NCBI GenBank assembly: GCA_946699065.1
Contig: CAMPDV010000004.1
Coordinates: 1,116,001-1,180,000, forward strand
Reading direction: 5' to 3'
Length of the DNA: 64,000 nucleotides
Origin: Loxodes magnus
Taxonomy: Eukaryota > Ciliophora > Karyorelictea > Loxodida > Loxodidae
Positions 23,415 to 35,388 of the stretch are shown piece by piece (within the stretch, counting starts at the first letter, position 1; each line of letters begins with the position of its first letter). Under the pieces are notes generated by a model. The model was not told the origin of the DNA. It was given only the letters and a program-made list of their open reading frames with translations, and did not search any database. The position numbers were made by a program, and so were the translations under genes.

Positions 23415-25172
23415 ATGTTGATTTGGATAGTTTTTATTTTAAAGTTTCTTATGTCGAATTGTTAATTCTAGCCTATTATAACAGACGCTGGAGCTGAACT
23501 TTCTAAAAAGATTCTTTGAGCAATAGAACATGATTATTTTCATGAGAGATCTTGCACTTTACCTAGTGCATATGATAGAGTTATATCTTATGATATCTAA
23601 AACATAAAATGCATTAAGCCAGATCAACACTACTTTGTTTATAACGAGTTTTTACTCAGAAATTAAATTCTGACAAAGAGAATAGAAGAAGTGTTCAAAT
23701 GAATGTATTCCAATTATAAACTAAAAGCCTTTGGTCATGATTATATAGATCCAATTTCGGGATTCGGTAAAGATCTCCCTTTTATGAAAATTGGATATTT
23801 CCTACTTATAAACTTTGATACAATTTACCTTCTTGGTTCTTAATAATGATTTGAGGAATCGCTTGTATGGCTATCTAAATAAGATTTTAACTTTTCTAAA
23901 TCAAAAAAGAATGTAGTTCTAAATTATTAAGATGTGGTTTTGATACTTAATAGTATGATAAGTGCTTACGATATTACTTAATAAGAAGTTTTAAAAATTA
24001 AGACTTTGGAGATCTGCAGTGAACTCATTCCAGGATTATTCAGATATAACGGTACACACATATAGTCAAATATACCTCAGTAATCTTACTCTTTTTTAAC
24101 CAAGTATACTACTCTTTGGTAAGAAGTTGATATTGAAGAAATATCTAATTTTCTTCTCATTCTTTATAAGCTAAGTATTTGAGACTAACAGTATGACAAA
24201 TTTCTTAAACATTTTGTTCAGTGATTCACTTAATTTAAAGGAGGAGAGCTATTGGGAAAATTTAACTATATAAGCAGTAATTTTTCAGATGATCTTAGGA
24301 AAACTTCTCCCGTTTATTATACAAACTGGTTAAAATTTATCCACTTAACTTAAGATAACGAAGCAATAAGTAATATGTATTCTCTAGGTTTCAACAAGAC
24401 TTTTCAATTGATTTATTTTACAAAATCAAGCGTTAGTATTGCTCAATGAAATGATAAGAAAAAGGAGCTTCTTGGAATCTTTACAGATGACATTTGCAGC
24501 TTTCCAGCTTGACTTGCACAGCATTGCATTTATAAGGATTATAAAGCCAATTTAATTCTAAATGCCAATTTAGTTCTGGACACTTGCTTACACTTGCAGT
24601 ATGTTACTAAAATGAAATTACTTCCTAAAAAATTGATCTTAAATTAAGATGATAGAATTGCTGTCTTGGACGCAAATCATACTTTTTAACCCTTTATAGC
24701 TTAAAGTCTCTTCTACCTTTGAAGTCTTACTCATAATGATAAGTACTTGAAGGCTCCTCCAGTTCTTCTTAATTATATAATTTAAGGCGCAAGGACAAAA
24801 TGAGGATTTATTAATATAAAAGACTTAGAAAATGAGGAAAAGAGCAGAAACTATGCGTTTGCTATAACTTAAACTTTGAAGTTCTTAAGTTACATTTACA
24901 TTCCACGAGACTATATAAACTTGGATAAATTTATAATTACAAATTAGGGTAATTTAATCCTAATAAAAGAATCAGAGACGGAAAACGAATAGAAGTAACT
25001 TTCTTTTATTTAAATTTATATTTTTCAAATCTACGTTCTCATCAATACGATCTTTATGAATTATAGTTCCATTTTGTTTCAATTAGTAATTAAGAGATAG
25101 AAGTATAATATTTAATTCTTTTTATCTGATTAAGTTTTTAAAAATTAACAAAATTTTAAATTTTTACGTTGA
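23415..25172 (+). CDS. GH47 (class I alpha-mannosidase/EDEM)-like protein, probably inactive
   Basis: 585 residues, N-terminal signal-like segment MLIWIVFILKFLMSNC. GH47 enzymes trim mannose from N-glycans in ER/Golgi or act in ERAD (EDEM). Fold markers: FGHDYIDPISGFGKD (family GHDELKP), LLINFDTIYLLGSQQWFEE (VDALDTLYIMG), then FQPFIAQSLFYLWSLT (RPExxESLFYLWRLT), AITQTLKFLSYIY (AETLKYLYLLF) and DKFIITNQGN (DKYVFNTEAHP). Catalytic-site residues are replaced: Glu of GHDE by Tyr, the Arg-Pro-Glu by Gln-Pro-Phe, the ETLKYL Glu by Gln, and the NTEAH Thr/Glu by Asn-Gln. A lectin-like or ERAD scaffold role is inference. TGA=Trp many times, last about 370 nt before the double TGA end. Confidence 0.75.
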
Positions 25173-25362
25173 TGATAGCTTTTGATTTTAATGCTAATTA
25201 TTATTTCTATAGATAGAATCATTTGGTTTTGCTACTTTTTTAGTTACAATGTTTATAGTTTAATTTTATAATGGTTCTTCAAGAACTAGACAAAAATAAT
25301 TTCGTTTTAATCTATACATAGTAAATTAATATGCTTTAAACTTAAACTTCTCTATTAAGATT

Positions 25363-26128
25363 TCATCTTTAATTACAATCATTTTTTCGTTTTGATCTAA
25401 ATTACGTACTTTATTTTTGTCTAAATTTTTCTTTTTCAAAAGTAAACTCTTTATTTTTCTTTTCTTACTTTATCTTCCAAAATAAATTTACCTTCTTAAT
25501 TTTTTCTCTTTTCCATCATTCTATTATTTCCTTTTACTTTTATTTTAACGTTCGTCTTGTTGCATATAACTCTTCAGAAATTCTTCCTTTTTCTTATATC
25601 ATAACTTTCTTTCCTAACTATACAAGAACTTATTTACGAAATTACTTAATCAAATTAATGTAATTCTTTATTTATTTAGTCAATAAAATCATTGAAAGAG
25701 TTTAATTTATGAGTTCTTATAATCTAAACTGTTAAAAGTATTTTTGCAACTTTAGATAATTTCCAGAAGCATAGTATTCAATTTTCTAGTCTTACTAATA
25801 TCTATTTTTATATCATTTTTATATTAACTATTTCATTACAATTATTAAAGAAACTTACCTTCTACAGATAGTAAGCTTCAATTAAGATCTTGAGTATTTT
25901 TGCTATAGTTATAAGATTGACCATAGATATTTTAAATACTTATATCTCCCTACTTATTGTCTTCTCCATTAATCACATTTGCTTATAAGTTAAATATGAT
26001 TTTCCTATTTCTCTGCATATTATTTTGTAGTTTACTTCTAATAAATCTTTATATACAGGCTTGTAAAACTTATAGTATTAATCTATTCTAGTTGCAGGAA
26101 AAGATTGTTAAATAAATGTTTTAGTCAT
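25363..26128 (-). CDS. Hypothetical basic helical protein
   Basis: Two exons (26128-25859 and 25827-25363) joined by an inferred 31-nt GT-AG intron, giving 244 residues. Starts MTKTFIQQSFPATRIDQYYK. The middle reads EAYYLQK then LIQKWYKNRYQQDQKIEYYA across the splice, with an IQ-like IQKWYKNRY. The C-terminal half is strongly basic and helical (GRISEELYATRRTLKQKQKE, IIEWWKREKIKK), ending KRKNDCNQR before TGA. Consistent protein character on both sides of the splice supports a real gene. No family recognised; short Arg/Trp/Glu-rich helices of this kind occur in axonemal proteins, but that is speculation. Convergent with the GH47-like gene. Confidence 0.6.
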
Positions 26129-27576
26129 TGTTATTTAGATTTTATAGAAGCTAAATTATTCCTTAGTTTTTAGCTTTGATATCCTTCTTAGCTATTATTT
26201 TGGTTGCTCTTTCAGTTGAATTTAAAATTGTTAGGTTTTTTACTTTCAAATTGGAAAATTTCTAATGAACTTTGGATCTGAATATATTTGGATGCTATAA
26301 ATATAAATTCTAAAGAATTAACTTACTTAAATAGCGCTAGTTTGAAAACCTTCCTAGCTACTAAGCGTAAGAGTATAAGTTTAATTTATAAGGAGTTTGT
26401 GCTATTTTAATATTTCAAGTAGCAAGCCGTCCCATATTCTAATAAAGAGAGCTAAAAACTACTCAAAAGTTTTAAAACTCCAGAAACCCTTATTTTAAAC
26501 CTTGCAAGCAAAGCTCATATTTCTTGACATAGGTATATAAGTTTAGGATATAATTTTAAACTAGTTAATTAAATAACCAATAAATTCTAATAAATGATAA
26601 TGATTTCTTACTCTAAAATTTTGATTAATACCAATCCAACATCTAATTATCATCTTTATATTTATTTCTTTTAAAGAGTAAATATTACACTTGTAGAGTC
26701 AAGGTGTCAAAAGTTACAATTTACATTCTATTCAAATCATTTAATTTTTGTTAATTATTTTAAAATCTAAATAGCAGATTCTTGCATCTATCTACCTCTT
26801 TATAAGGGTATTAATAAAATATTTATTTTAATCCATTAATAATATTTTTCTTTTAGTACTCTTGTTCAAACTATCTGAGATTTTAATAATGTACAATAAG
26901 ATAAAAAGCTAGGTATTTTAAAAAGCGTTTATTGAAATTATTATGATTTAGAGTCTTTTATTAAAACTTTACTTATTTCAAAGCCCAACTTTAGCTATGC
27001 TTCATATATAAATATACTTGCTGGTGACTTAGATTTTATAGATTAGGTATTTAAATAAAGCCTTGGATATTACTTGCTTAAAATAGTAGAAGCTAAGCAA
27101 ATCTAGCTCCATTATGAATTATATTCTGGTTAAGGATTTTATTATAAATGTGGTATTTAGACTATATTACTTATTATAGCTATATACTCTTCTTCATTAT
27201 ATAAGCAAAGCTTGTATTTTAAAATATCTCTTTAAGCATTTTCAAATATATTTAAGATAATAATCAAAGATTCCTTAACTAGTTGATTTATTAATTTTTA
27301 TTAGTGATTCATTTCTAGTTTAATTATCTTAAAGTCTTCTACTCTTTTATTAATCACTATATTTACTATTTTCAGAATTAATACTTTATACTAGAATTTA
27401 GATTACCATCTGGTAATTTTATAGTTCAAAAAATTTAAATCAAACTTCAATTATGACGCTTTCGTTTTATCTTTAAAGACTTATTTAACAATTCTTAAAC
27501 ACTTTTATAGAATTAATACTTCTTCAAGCCTGCTAAAATAAAGTGAATAATAAAATACTTAAAGGAGGATACTAGT
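26129..27576. other. Intergenic AT-rich DNA
   Basis: Upstream of the minus-strand hypothetical gene; no gene or motif recognised. Confidence 0.4.
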
Positions 27577-27981
27577 ATGTCTCTATCATTAGCCTTTTAC
27601 TAGTTATTATCAAATTATTTTGTTTTTTTTGGTTTTCTATTTTAGGTATTTATTGAATTAGACTTCACTCTTTTTTAGATATCAAGGTTAAATAAGAATG
27701 ACAGATTAAAGGATTAAAATAATTAGATTTTCTTATACAAATATTAATATAATCCTAGTGATATTAAGCGTAAAGTAATGAAGCTAAAACTATAACCTAT
27801 AAGCTATTATTATTACTACTATAGTATGACTTATTAAAGTCTCTCATTTCATATCTTCTTACTAGAAACTAAATTAGCTACTTCTTATTACCTGCTTTAT
27901 TTGCCTAAACTACTTTATAATGATGAGAAGTTTTATAACTAGTAGAATTTTCTTTAGTTTGATTAGTAAGTAAGAAAATGA
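27577..27981 (+). CDS. Possible small ORF, unknown
   Basis: ATG 27577 opens 134 codons to TGA, with a hydrophobic N-terminus (MSLSLAFYQLLSNYFVFFGF), a polar middle (ISRLNKNDRLKDQNNQIFLY) and a Tyr run from a TAT/TAC microsatellite. If the TGA is Trp the frame continues toward the AlkD-like gene end. No family. Could be chance openness. Confidence 0.25.
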
Positions 27982-28171
27982 TTCAATAGTTAAAGATATT
28001 TTTCAATTAGTAATAAATAAATTGATAAGTTATTTAGATAAAAAGCATAAAACTGATAAAGGTTTAAGATTCTTCAGTGAATGAAGTTAATTGCTATCTA
28101 TACGGTAAAAGAGAAAATATAACTAAAGGGTAATTTATTAATTTTAACTCATATTATAGTCAGTTAGATAT

Positions 28172-29299
28172 TCATTCAGTATTGGCTTTATTTATATAAT
28201 ATTCCCTCTGGGCTGGAGGCATCCATGAAACAGCTGTTTTAACCATTTATCTAGTCATCCCTCCTGCATAAGAATCTAAAAATTTCATACATTTAGACTT
28301 TTTGAATTTTCCTACTTTAAGCAAAACAAAAGAAACCATTGATTTGATATGTTTGTCTTTATCATATATGAGTTATTCACATACAGATATAACGAAATTC
28401 ACTTTATCTTTGTCTCTTGCTAATTTTTTAATGGCTCCCAAAGCTGATTTTTTAAGTCACTTGCTCTCTGATTTAGTTCATTTTGAAAGTTCATGTAGGT
28501 GACTATTAGATTTATTAACGATAGGAAAAATAATAATTTGAGTGAATTGTTCGTTTGAACGTAAGTCATTAAATAGATTTTTCTTTTCAATCCAATTTCT
28601 GATTGTATCCATTATAGTAACATTTTCTACTAAAAAGTTAAATCAACTCATCATAAAAAACATAGTGGTTCTATTTATACTCCCTTAATTTTCAGGGTTA
28701 AAGCTAATAAAAATTTGATCTGCAACTTCAATTACTTCGTTCAGAGATAAAGACGCGTATTTTTAATGTAATTATCTTCCTATCTCCCTCTCTCTTGAGA
28801 ATCCAACTGCTTTTTTAGAAGTTTTAAGATTTAGTTATTCTAACAGCTCGTTAATTACTTTTATTAGGTTAGGCTTAACGTTCTAGCTAATAATTAACTA
28901 TTAATAACTATTATAGTTGTTTCGCTACCTCCAGTATTCTTGTTTAGTCGATTAAGGATTTATATCTTTTACTTTTATTATTTTGGTATCATTTCCCATT
29001 ACATCAGTCAAGCTAATTATCTCCTTATTCAATTCTAACTTCAGTTTAGATCTCTAAACTTCTTATTCTTTTCTCTATTATGAAATATTCAAGTTTTTAT
29101 CTATTTAACAAACTCTTGAAGTTGAGTTTTTCAAACCTGTCTACTCTTAAGTTTATCTAATTGTGGTATTTTCACTCTTTATATTAAAACTAGGTTCAAT
29201 ATCTTCTATTAGTAAAGGAGAGTCGCAGACTTCTATTATTTCTACTGTTTAATTATTTGTTTTATTATACTTGGAAGTATTTCTATTAATCTGAGACAT
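28172..29299 (-). CDS. AlkD-like DNA alkylation repair / HEAT-repeat protein
   Basis: 375 residues, single exon. After a polar N-terminus of about 130 residues comes a block typical of the AlkD (DNA_alkylation) superhelix: KAVGFSREREIGRQLHQKYA, an SLNEVIEVADQIF helix pair, then HLHELSKWTKSESKWLKKSA, IKKLARDKDKVNFVISVCEQ, YDKDKHIKSMVSFVLLKVGK and KFLDSYAGGMTRQMVKTAVS. AlkD proteins excise N3/N7-alkylated bases by HEAT-like repeats; here the usual LRE of the active-site helix reads LLK, so glycosylase activity is uncertain. The Trp codons of the SKW repeats are TGA. Lies 187 bp downstream of RPN2 on the same strand. Confidence 0.7.
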
Positions 29300-29486
29300 G
29301 AAGGTTTTTATAAGTTTAAAATATTTATGCTATCTAAGTTTTAACTATAAATACAATTAAGAATTTATATATTTAATATCAGTAAAAGATGAGAATAAAG
29401 GTGAAGGCTAGTAATATGTGGATAGGGAAGCAGAGCAGTTTAATTTTGTAATCAATTATTATTTTAAAAAGTTATCAAATTTAAAA

Positions 29487-32336
29487 TCATCTAAAAGCTG
29501 CTTTCTACATTTCATCATCATAAATAAATTCTGGAGGACACTTCAAATCTTCGTCTTCTGTCTTTGCCAAATTAAAGTCAGTTTGCCAATCGACCATAAA
29601 AGATTGATATTATTCTCCTTGATTAGAATCGTTTAATAAAATTATTCCAGCTTTTCGATCGGATTCAAATGGAGTAAACCTTTACTCTAAATTGTACTGA
29701 ATGAATTGCTCTTATCTTGGTAAGACTTTGGAGGCATTTTCTTAGATGCAATGATTCTGTACTTCCTCTTTTTGATTTTGTTACTGTTCTGGTTTTTCTG
29801 GCTCTTATTTCTATTCTTCAGGCTTCTCAGGCTATTCTATTTCCATTTCGTCTCCCGTTTCCTTCTTTTTAGCAGCTGCTCTTACTTATGCCTTTTTGGT
29901 TGTAGATAAAACAGCAGTTTATATCTTTTTTTGCTTTGCATTTTCTGGTGGAACCATTTTTGGTGGATAAGCAAACAGAGCTGGCTTGGCATTGCTGATA
30001 AAGGTAAATTCTTTTGGTATAGATAAATCGGAAGTGAGTCCAATTAACGCTGTGGGCTTAATAACCATTGATACAAAGTTAAGTAAAGGATACCAATACC
30101 AGAATTGTAAAAACATGGTAATCCCTACAACTCCACAACTTCTAAGGGTATTCTATCTTGATATTATGTTTAAAGTTGAGTTTCCACCTGCTATATCAAT
30201 AATTCCTGAAGCTAAAATCGCACCAAATTTAGTCATGTCTTCTCCTCTTTTTTCTCCTGCTGTTTTTCTACATTATTCTCTAAATTTATTAGCTTGATCG
30301 CTATTATTTTACACCATAACTAATGAATTAGCTATGTAAGCTGCTTGACGTACGAAGTTTGACTAATCATTAAGCATTGGCTATAAAATTTTAATAGCTT
30401 AATGACAGTTTGGCATTCCCATACATGCTACTCCAATAGCCATTGCTGCGCCACATCTAGCAAATGGATTATAACTTTTAGCTAGTAATTGAACTAGATC
30501 GGGAACTCTTAATGGGTCTCTAATTAACAAAAAGCCAATACCAGTTACGGCAGCTCTTCTTACATCATAATCAGTATCATTGCAAGCATGATGTAACAAT
30601 CGCTGAATAGTAGGTTTATGGCCTGATCCAACGTATGCTAAAGCCATTGCATACATTCCTCCATATCTGAGTAAAGCATCTTTCTCATTAATTAGCTAAG
30701 TAATTAGTGCCTCTGCTTAGTTTCCTTTGTTATAAACTATTAGCGCAAGGCCAATAGAAAGAGCTCTTATTATTTTTTCATGTCTTGTTTCATGAGCATA
30801 AGTAATCATATCCTAGATTGAACGTTCATCATTACTACCTAGCATAATAAGACCCATTGCATAACCTGCAGCTTCTCCAGCAACCGCACTATCTGCAAAT
30901 AGAATATTTTTTAGTTCATCAAAAAGCTAAGGATTTCCTGAACCCATAGCAACTAATCCAAGTCCTAGAGCACTTCCATGCTAAATAATGTCAGCTTGCT
31001 GAGGATTTTATGTTCGTAAATGGTCAAGTAAAAATTAGACTATTTCTTGCTTTCCTGAATTAGCAAAGATTAAACCAAGGGCAAAGAGACTTCCTGACTC
31101 TTAATATGGATTATGATTTTATCCACCTACCTAAAAATATGGCTGAAGAATATCCATAGCCTATTTGTGGTTTCCTTTATGAATTACTCCTAATGAAGCA
31201 GTAGCACTAAACCTTGCCCAGTTTGTAGCTTTGGCAACCCAGTCTAAATTATTATGCAAAAATTAATCATTAGAAGTAGCACAATTATGGAAGCCATTGG
31301 AAATAATAGTTGATGAATGGGTAATTGAATTCTTTATGTCAATACTTTACTTAATAGTATCTATCACTAATTAATCTGCTTGTGATCTTTACTTCCAAAA
31401 ATGCAAATAAAGCTATGATGGGGTCTCTCCACTCAAGATGGTTTTTATTTTATTGATCATGATATCATTCTGAGGAAGTTTTTCGATTACTTAAATGAGG
31501 AAAAATTAATCTTCAGTCTCATATAAGTCAAAGCTTACTTGCAACGCATTCATTAACTGATTTTCTTAAACCATGTTTTAAAGCATTTCTGCAACAGTAT
31601 TAGAGTTTTTCAAATAGAAATGCATTTTACAGATATCAGTGAGGTTTAATGACTTTTTTATGTCTTATTATGTAACTAATTCTTAAACTACTTATCTACG
31701 GAACTCTAAATCCTCCACCTTGTCAAGTGTTAGTTATTATGTATACAAAATTAGTTCCCTTGGACTTCCTGCTTGAGTAATGCATAAAGTAATCATATCT
31801 AATCTTCTGGATTCTAAGGCTACTCCTATTGCTTACTTAAACTTTTTTTCTTCAAAGCAATGTCTGAACATTTTTTCTATTAGCTTTTCTAATTTAGGGT
31901 TTATTTAAACATTCTCTAATTCCATTGCTTCTTCTTCAGGTTTCTGTTCTTTCTCTTGGAATTTTTATTATTATTTTCTTTATGCAATGTACTAATCAAT
32001 TGACTTAGCTACGATTGTATCAACATATAATTCACGTTTTGTTACATCGAACCATTATTCAGCCTCAAGTGCCAATCTCAATGCTTCAGTATATTCTTCA
32101 AGATGATAGTACACCTTTGAAGCTATAAAAGCAGCTAAAGTTCTTTCTTAGAATTCCTAGTTTTCAAATAAAGCCTCTATTTCTTCCAAGTGATTTGCAA
32201 CTTCAGGCCAAAATGTGTCAACAATAGGCAGGAGACTATGAAGAGCGAATGCTTTTATCTAAAGTTCTGGTTCTTTGAAGAGAGATATTACTGAACTTGC
32301 TGATGTGATTTAGGGAGCAACTAATGCTTGAGCCAT
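29487..32336 (-). CDS. RPN2: 26S proteasome regulatory subunit RPN2/PSMD1
   Basis: Largest base scaffold of the 19S proteasome particle, binding the ubiquitin receptor Rpn13 and Rpn1/ATPases. Uninterrupted 949 residues, close to human PSMD1 (953). N-terminal helices [20 protein letters not shown], then the toroid of PC repeats ([76 protein letters not shown]), then [20 protein letters not shown], a Lys/Glu-rich insert, and a C-terminus with [11 protein letters not shown], matching the Rpn13-binding PPEPFxYxDD tail. A TAG follows DDEM and five more residues precede TGA. All Trp I checked are TGG; no TGA is used as Trp in this long gene. Confidence 0.96.
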
Positions 32337-32970
32337 TTTTGATCTTAGATTCTAAAATGGAATGTTAAATTTAAATTTATTTTATAATGTCTAAAGACTA
32401 TTCTTTGTCTCTTATAACCAGAATGCATTAGAACACATTAGAACACATTAGACACATTCTATTATCCCTACTGCTCTTCCATCATTTCTCTAATCCTCTC
32501 TTTAGCACTTACAGCCTTTCTTATTATATCTCTTTTAATCACATTAGTCTTTTATGCATCAAGACTTCTAAAGTTCACTAGATTGAGAAGAATCTTAATA
32601 TAAGTATATGACAGAAAGCTTAAAACTACTTGCTTATTTAGATTTAAATTCAAGCTAATATCATCAACAAGATGCATATCTGACCATATTAAGGATAATG
32701 CATAATGATATGTAGCTTATTTGTACTAGCATTGCTTATAGTACAATCTTAGTTACACTCCTTTAATAGCTTTAATGATTTAGCAGTAGAAGGTATTTTT
32801 AATTAATAAGGATAGATAAAAGTAAAAGATATATAAGTAACTGTAGCACAGTAAAGTATGAATAGAGAATGGCTTCTGTTAAGCATTAGCTACTTAATAG
32901 AAGTATTAAAGGTATTGCTAAAGAGTAATAAACAGTTAGTTAATATTCTTAAAGCTTAAGTTTAATAAAA
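32337..32970. other. Divergent promoter region RPN2 / CFAP97-like
   Basis: About 630 bp between two divergent starts; should hold both promoters. Contains the decamer repeat listed separately; otherwise no recognised motif. Confidence 0.45.
32421..32458 (+). repeat. Short decamer tandem repeat in the RPN2 upstream region
   Basis: Two perfect copies of GAACACATTA flanked by an imperfect copy on each side (GAATGCATTA before, GACACATTCT after), about 85-120 bp upstream of the RPN2 ATG. The 10-bp period equals a helical turn, so repeated factor sites are conceivable; it could equally be a chance microsatellite. Confidence 0.6.
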
Positions 32971-34987
32971 ATGTATAAAGCTATTCCATGTTCTAACAAA
33001 CTCTTGCAAAGAAAATGAAATGATAAAGATTACGAACTTCATAAAAATAAACTAGCAAACGTTCTTCCTCAAATTGATAGATCACCACCTGCTACTTTTA
33101 ATCATTTGAAAAATAGAGCTAAGAAAGAAGTAATTCTTGAAACTAAATATGCTGAAATAGAAAGGGAAAATAGGATTCTATTGGAAAAAATGTCAGCTAT
33201 TATGTAATAAAAACCTCCTAGAATACTAGTGGAAAATAAAAAGAGTATGAATAGAGAACTTAGAAAGAAGGAGTTGATTAGGATAACAGTAGAGAATTAA
33301 CAAATTTTAAAAAGGCTTTAAGAAAAGAAGCCAGTGCTTAAGCATACTAACTGAGAATTCTCTAGAAGAAATGCTGAAAAGATACTATATAATATATGTG
33401 AATATCCTTATTAATTCGGAGTCACTACAGTAAAAAGCCAGATTAATCGAAGCTTTATGACAAAATCTAAATATGAACCTAGTACAGTTTCAAAAAAGGA
33501 CCAAAATAATTCCTTTTAGGATTTTTCCAGTAATTGGTAATCTCCTACAGTTGAAGTAGAAAAATTAAGTCTATTTAAACTAGGAAAGTAAATAGGAAAT
33601 GCTTATTATAATGTAGAAATTTCTAAGAAAAATGGAGAAGTCCATATATCTGCCCAGGATGTAGCTAGTCCTGAGTCTTTTGTTAATATTTTATACGGAA
33701 AGCAAGCTACATAACTTTTGAAGCTCTATGAGAGTAACTTTGAAGAGCTGGCTTAAAAGTTATACATTTAATCTGGCAGACTTTTAATAAAGAACTTTAA
33801 GTAAGATGTAAGTTTTTAACCATTAGGAGTAGCTATCCAAATTTAAGTCCAGACTAAGGAAAGGCAAAGCTAGTAAAGGTAATAACAAACTTAACCTGTA
33901 AGATTAAAAGGTAAAAGATGAACTCAAGGAATTAGAAAAAAACTTAGACTAGAAATTTGATATTGTAAATGCAAATCTACAGAAAGAACAAGATTAAATA
34001 AAGAACTTACACATTGCTACTTCCACTACTCAGTAATCCATTCTATCAAAAAATGAAAGTGATAAAAAGCTATAACAAGAAGAGAAAAATCAGAATTCTG
34101 AAAGAGAAGCTAGTGTAGAACTACAGTTTGCTAGTGTGGAAGAAAACCTAGATAATAAAGAAATTGAAAGAAAGCAAAGTGCTGATGAAAAGAGCTTAGA
34201 GTATTCAAATGACTTTGATCAAAGTCTTGATTAAAATAAGAAGATACAAAAAGATCCAGAGACTGAGTAGAACAAACCAATTCAAATTAAAAGTAATAGT
34301 AAGGAATTAAAAAGATAGAAAAGTGAGGGAAAAAATAGTAACCAACATGTTGACACTTAATAATCAGACAAATATGAAAACACGTCAGATAAGTTTGAAA
34401 ATAGCTAAGAACTTGAAGAAAAAATAGTGCGATAAAGCTCAAATTCAAGTATAAAGTAAACAAATGACAATAAAAACTAAGAAAGTACATTGTAAGTAAT
34501 AAAAGAAGAAGTTTTCGAGGAAAGTGTACAGTAAAGGTATTAGTAATAAGAAAAAGCAATAGAAGATAAAAATGAAATTTAAACTGAAAATGAAAAAAAT
34601 AAAAATAATGTAGAAAATTAAGATTAGGTTAATTAAGTAAATGAAAGTGTTTAAGAATAAGACCAAAAAGACTTATAAGGAAATGAAAAGGAATAAAAAG
34701 AAAATGAAGAATATCTTGAAAAGAAAAACTCATAGGAGTAATCCTAAGAAATTTAAAAAGATTAATAAGCTATTGATAATAATGAAAAGGAGTAATAAAA
34801 GGAGAATAAAGAAGAAAATGAAAAGGAACAAAGAGAAGATAGAATTCAAGAAGATGAAGAGCTACAAAAAGAAGAAAAATAGAATAAAATATAAGAAAAA
34901 GAACAAGATCAATTATCTCTAAAAAATTCAGAAAAAGAAAAAGTCCAAACACAGGTAGAAGAAATTTAGGAAGATATTCCAACTTGA
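32971..34987 (+). CDS. CFAP97/Hemingway-domain axonemal protein with Glu/Gln-rich tail
   Basis: 665 residues from exons 32971-33807 and 33827-34987; the 19-nt intron GTAAGTTTTTAACCATTAG is inferred because it joins two well-formed frames. The N-terminal 110 residues carry the CFAP97 pattern: TFNHLKNRAKKEVILETKYA, IERENRILLEKMSAIM, then KKELIRITVENQQILKRLQE (paired 'xIxxENxxLLxxL'). Family members maintain sperm or ciliary axonemes. After a middle domain with coiled coil (VKDELKELEKNLDQKFD), the last 250 residues are low-complexity Glu/Lys/Gln/Asn, ending EEIQEDIPT before TGA. The tail has no TGA Trp and many TAA/TAG. Antisense ORFs over the tail are compositional shadows. Confidence 0.78.
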
Positions 34988-35388
34988 TTAATTGTAAAAT
35001 TACATTACATTTCATTTCATTTTATTTAAATATATCATTAACGGTTCTTAAAATAGCAGTGAAGTAGAATTTTTAGATCATTTTAGCAAGGCAGATAAAA
35101 AAGCGATAATAAATTTACCAGAAGAAAAACTGTATGTTGTGATATAGAAGTTAAATAAAACAGACTGAAAATAGACAAATAGTTTGATTATTTGCTATAG
35201 TTATTTATAGATTAAAATTAAATAATTAAAGGCAGCTAAAAGGAGAGAGTTATGTTAGATATGTAATCTTAATTAATTTATATATTTATGGAAGTCAAAG
35301 TTACTGTTGTGATCATAAAAATACTTCTTTTGCTATAACTAATTAGCTTAACATTTAAATTTAGTGCGCTATTTATTTCTTTTCTAAT
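34988..35388. other. Short spacer before the channel gene
   Basis: 400 bp, AT-rich, no feature recognised. Confidence 0.4.

Noticed and set aside
34287-35015. Several antisense ORFs opposite the CFAP97-like tail.
   Set aside because: They are the complement of a Glu/Lys/Gln-rich coding tail, giving Phe/Leu/Ile-rich shadows.
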